Positions 62,273 to 64,000 of a DNA stretch of 64,000 nt are shown here, one piece after another (positions within the stretch are counted from its first letter, which is position 1; each line of letters opens with the position of its first letter). This DNA comes from Isoetes taiwanensis (Eukaryota > Streptophyta > Lycopodiopsida > Isoetales > Isoetaceae). The notes under the pieces were generated by a model that had not been told where the DNA came from, made no database searches, and worked only from the letters and a program-made list of their open reading frames with translations. Position numbers and translations under genes: made by a program. The DNA is taken from assembly GCA_021234155.1 (NCBI GenBank), contig JAJEKV010000034.1, positions 3,649,491 to 3,713,490 on the forward strand, in the 5' to 3' direction.

Positions 62273-64000
62273 CCTCAGAGGAGTTTGGGCTTTATGAGCA
62301 CAAAAATAGACTTCAATTTTGACCTTGGATATGCCAAGAGGGAAGACATAAAAGGTTGGTTCCTGCACTTTCAAGCTAGATTATCGAAAGGGAAATGTTT
62401 AGTACTATTGGAGAAGCATATGAGTTCAACCTTGCCCTTTACCGAGGCCTATGACTTGGAGAAATGTGCTATGCGAGTTTGTTTCGTGTAATCGCTAATT
62501 TCAATATTTTTACATGTTTTTTGTCTAGAAGGTATAACTCTATTTTTTTATTCGATATTACAAGCACATTGTCAAGAAAGGCTATGCGCTTTCTCTATAA
62601 GGAGATGACTTTTGAATAAAAAGAAGTCCCAAAAATGTTTTCTTAAGTACAATCTAGATAGAAAAGGGGGTTTATCTAGCTATGAATATGCTAACTCTTT
62701 GGTGGATTGATTTTCCGATGGAAAAATATCCTAAAGAAGAGGAGGAAGAATGGAGAAAACCAACAAGTTGGTAACAAGTCTAGAAGGGAAAGCTTGAATG
62801 CCAACCATGAATCTTTTTTTTGACAACAAATACCATTATCAAAAATCTTCTTCAATTAAAAATGTAAGAGCTGCAAAAGGAAACTAAAAATTTGGTATTG
62901 CAGATGAACATGAGGACATTCTACAAAGCACAATCCAAGGTCAAGATTCATACAAGCATTATATGATTTGGAAATGGAAGTAGGGAGATGTTCTCTACTT
63001 AAATCAAGAAAGGAATGCCAATTATTCAACAACATGAGAGAGTTTGCAAAGAACCGCTATGCGTTGTTCAATAAAATAAAATTGCGTAGAAATGGTAAGT
63101 CCAGTGAAATGGGGTGCAGATTTGGTTGTAATTGATTTACTAACCAATGGCCCTTGCCGTGAATGATTGTGCTGGAATGGAACTCCCTGTGTAATGAAGA
63201 TTTGGTTGATGCATGTTTGACGGCCTGAACTTGCAGCCTCAATGACTCAAGTTGGGTTATTATATGTGCTGATGATAAGTCTATGATGGTGAGGTCTTTG
63301 GCTATTAAAAATAATCTTGTTTATCTCGCGAAATACACTTTGACCCATGATAAGCCCTTTGGTTATAAAAAGATAGATTGGGGTTTTGAGGCAAATAACC
63401 CTCGACATTTATATCATGGCACTTAATGGTAAGGCCCCCTGCTTTTCATTTCACAAAAGGGTTTATTGTGGGTAAGATGGAGCATAACAGACTATATTGA
63501 AGCAAAAGATTTATGATTGCACAAGTCGATTGCTGACAGTGATAATTGTACCATTGTGAACGCTCACCATGATATTTGAATTTTTATTGGATATGTTGTG
63601 TCCAAAGGAAGGCATTACGGTTGACCTTCTTGCATGGAACATGATCCCAATGAGGCATGTGCTAGGTTTGGTTCTCACCGCTTTTGGTATTGAGAAGGAG
63701 GACACATTTGTTGATTTTTTTTAAGAACAAAAGATTATCTAGAATCCTCGCAGAGAAAAAATATAGAAGGGAAGTACAAAGTGAACCATTAAAATTCTAG
63801 TGGACTCCATCTCCACCTTGGGGAGCTGAATTGAAGAGCCGAATAGTAAGGTTGATAGTGTCTATCTAACTTTCATTATATTGGTTTTTTGCCTCCATCG
63901 CCAACACTCACATAATTTTGTTTTCTTGTAGTTCATTGCCAATCTACATGGAGAGAGTGGCTATAGTAATGGCCTTTAGCATCTTCCCTTTAAATGAAGG
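62273..64000 (+). pseudogene. Methyltransferase-like repeat protein, copy B (5'-truncated, runs off window)
   Basis: Homology to copy A begins abruptly at 62273 (copy A 28432) and continues collinearly to the window edge. It includes the intron (the acceptor is altered from TTCAG to TTCG), the DLVVID segment (near 63118) and the RHCFGIEK-like segment. Sequence upstream is unrelated, so this copy lacks the N-terminal part. It differs from copy A by dozens of 1-3-bp insertions and deletions with few clean substitutions, which break the frame throughout. It lies 0.5 kb after the long LINE. Its 3' end is outside the window. Confidence 0.7.

Overview
This looks like a piece of a large, repeat-rich land-plant nuclear genome. 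It is AT-rich and gene-poor, with introns, plant-type SR and CIP111-like genes, plant LINE, MULE and hAT relics and very long (TA)n tracts. The MULE and methyltransferase-like repeat proteins recall, from memory, repeats of mosses, lycophytes and ferns. That lineage guess is weak and nothing here fixes the species.

Layout. 1-6.2 kb is T-rich noncoding DNA with two-copy tandem duplications and one copy of a dispersed repeat whose second copy lies inverted at 30.7-31.3 kb. 6.3-8.6 kb is a decayed MULE-like transposase (minus). A 5'-truncated LINE with target-site duplications sits beside it (8.69-9.31 kb). 9.66-10.24 kb and 25.3-25.9 kb hold clusters of a near-palindromic GGCGCC-centred motif in AT-rich DNA. 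15.0-17.6 kb contains two successive foldback (inverted repeat) structures, and both arms of the second carry a tRNA-like A/B-box segment. Directly beside it, 17.7-20.7 kb (minus), is the cleanest open gene of the window: two exons giving about 629 aa with an N-terminal SAP/HeH-like segment and no family I recognise. 23.7 kb is an hAT fragment and 26.5-26.9 kb a LINE ORF1 relic. 27.2-30.2 kb is a multi-exon, broken methyltransferase-like repeat protein, present again at 62.27-64.0 kb, where it runs off the window. 32.2 kb is another LINE ORF1 relic. A Helitron-like 3' end is at 35.9 kb. 39.7-40.35 kb (minus) is a CIP111/AFG2-like AAA ATPase fragment with conserved GT-AG introns but broken frames. 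47.6-48.1 kb is a LINE reverse transcriptase relic. 49.1-50.95 kb (plus) is an RSZ22-type SR splicing-factor gene in five exons. About 53.4-61.7 kb is probably one long, decayed LINE: an endonuclease at 57.7 kb, reverse transcriptase at 59.3-60.5 kb and a poly(A) at 61.68 kb.

Host genes: RSZ22-like (pre-mRNA splicing), the CIP111-like AAA fragment, and perhaps the SAP-like gene, which could instead belong to a mobile element. Small indels break frames in otherwise well-conserved exons of RSZ22 and CIP111. The two methyltransferase-like copies also differ mostly by indels, many of them around CAG/CTG-type sites. This raises the question of whether some breaks are assembly errors, perhaps linked to cytosine methylation. 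There is no operon logic; the genes are independent eukaryotic units separated by repeats.
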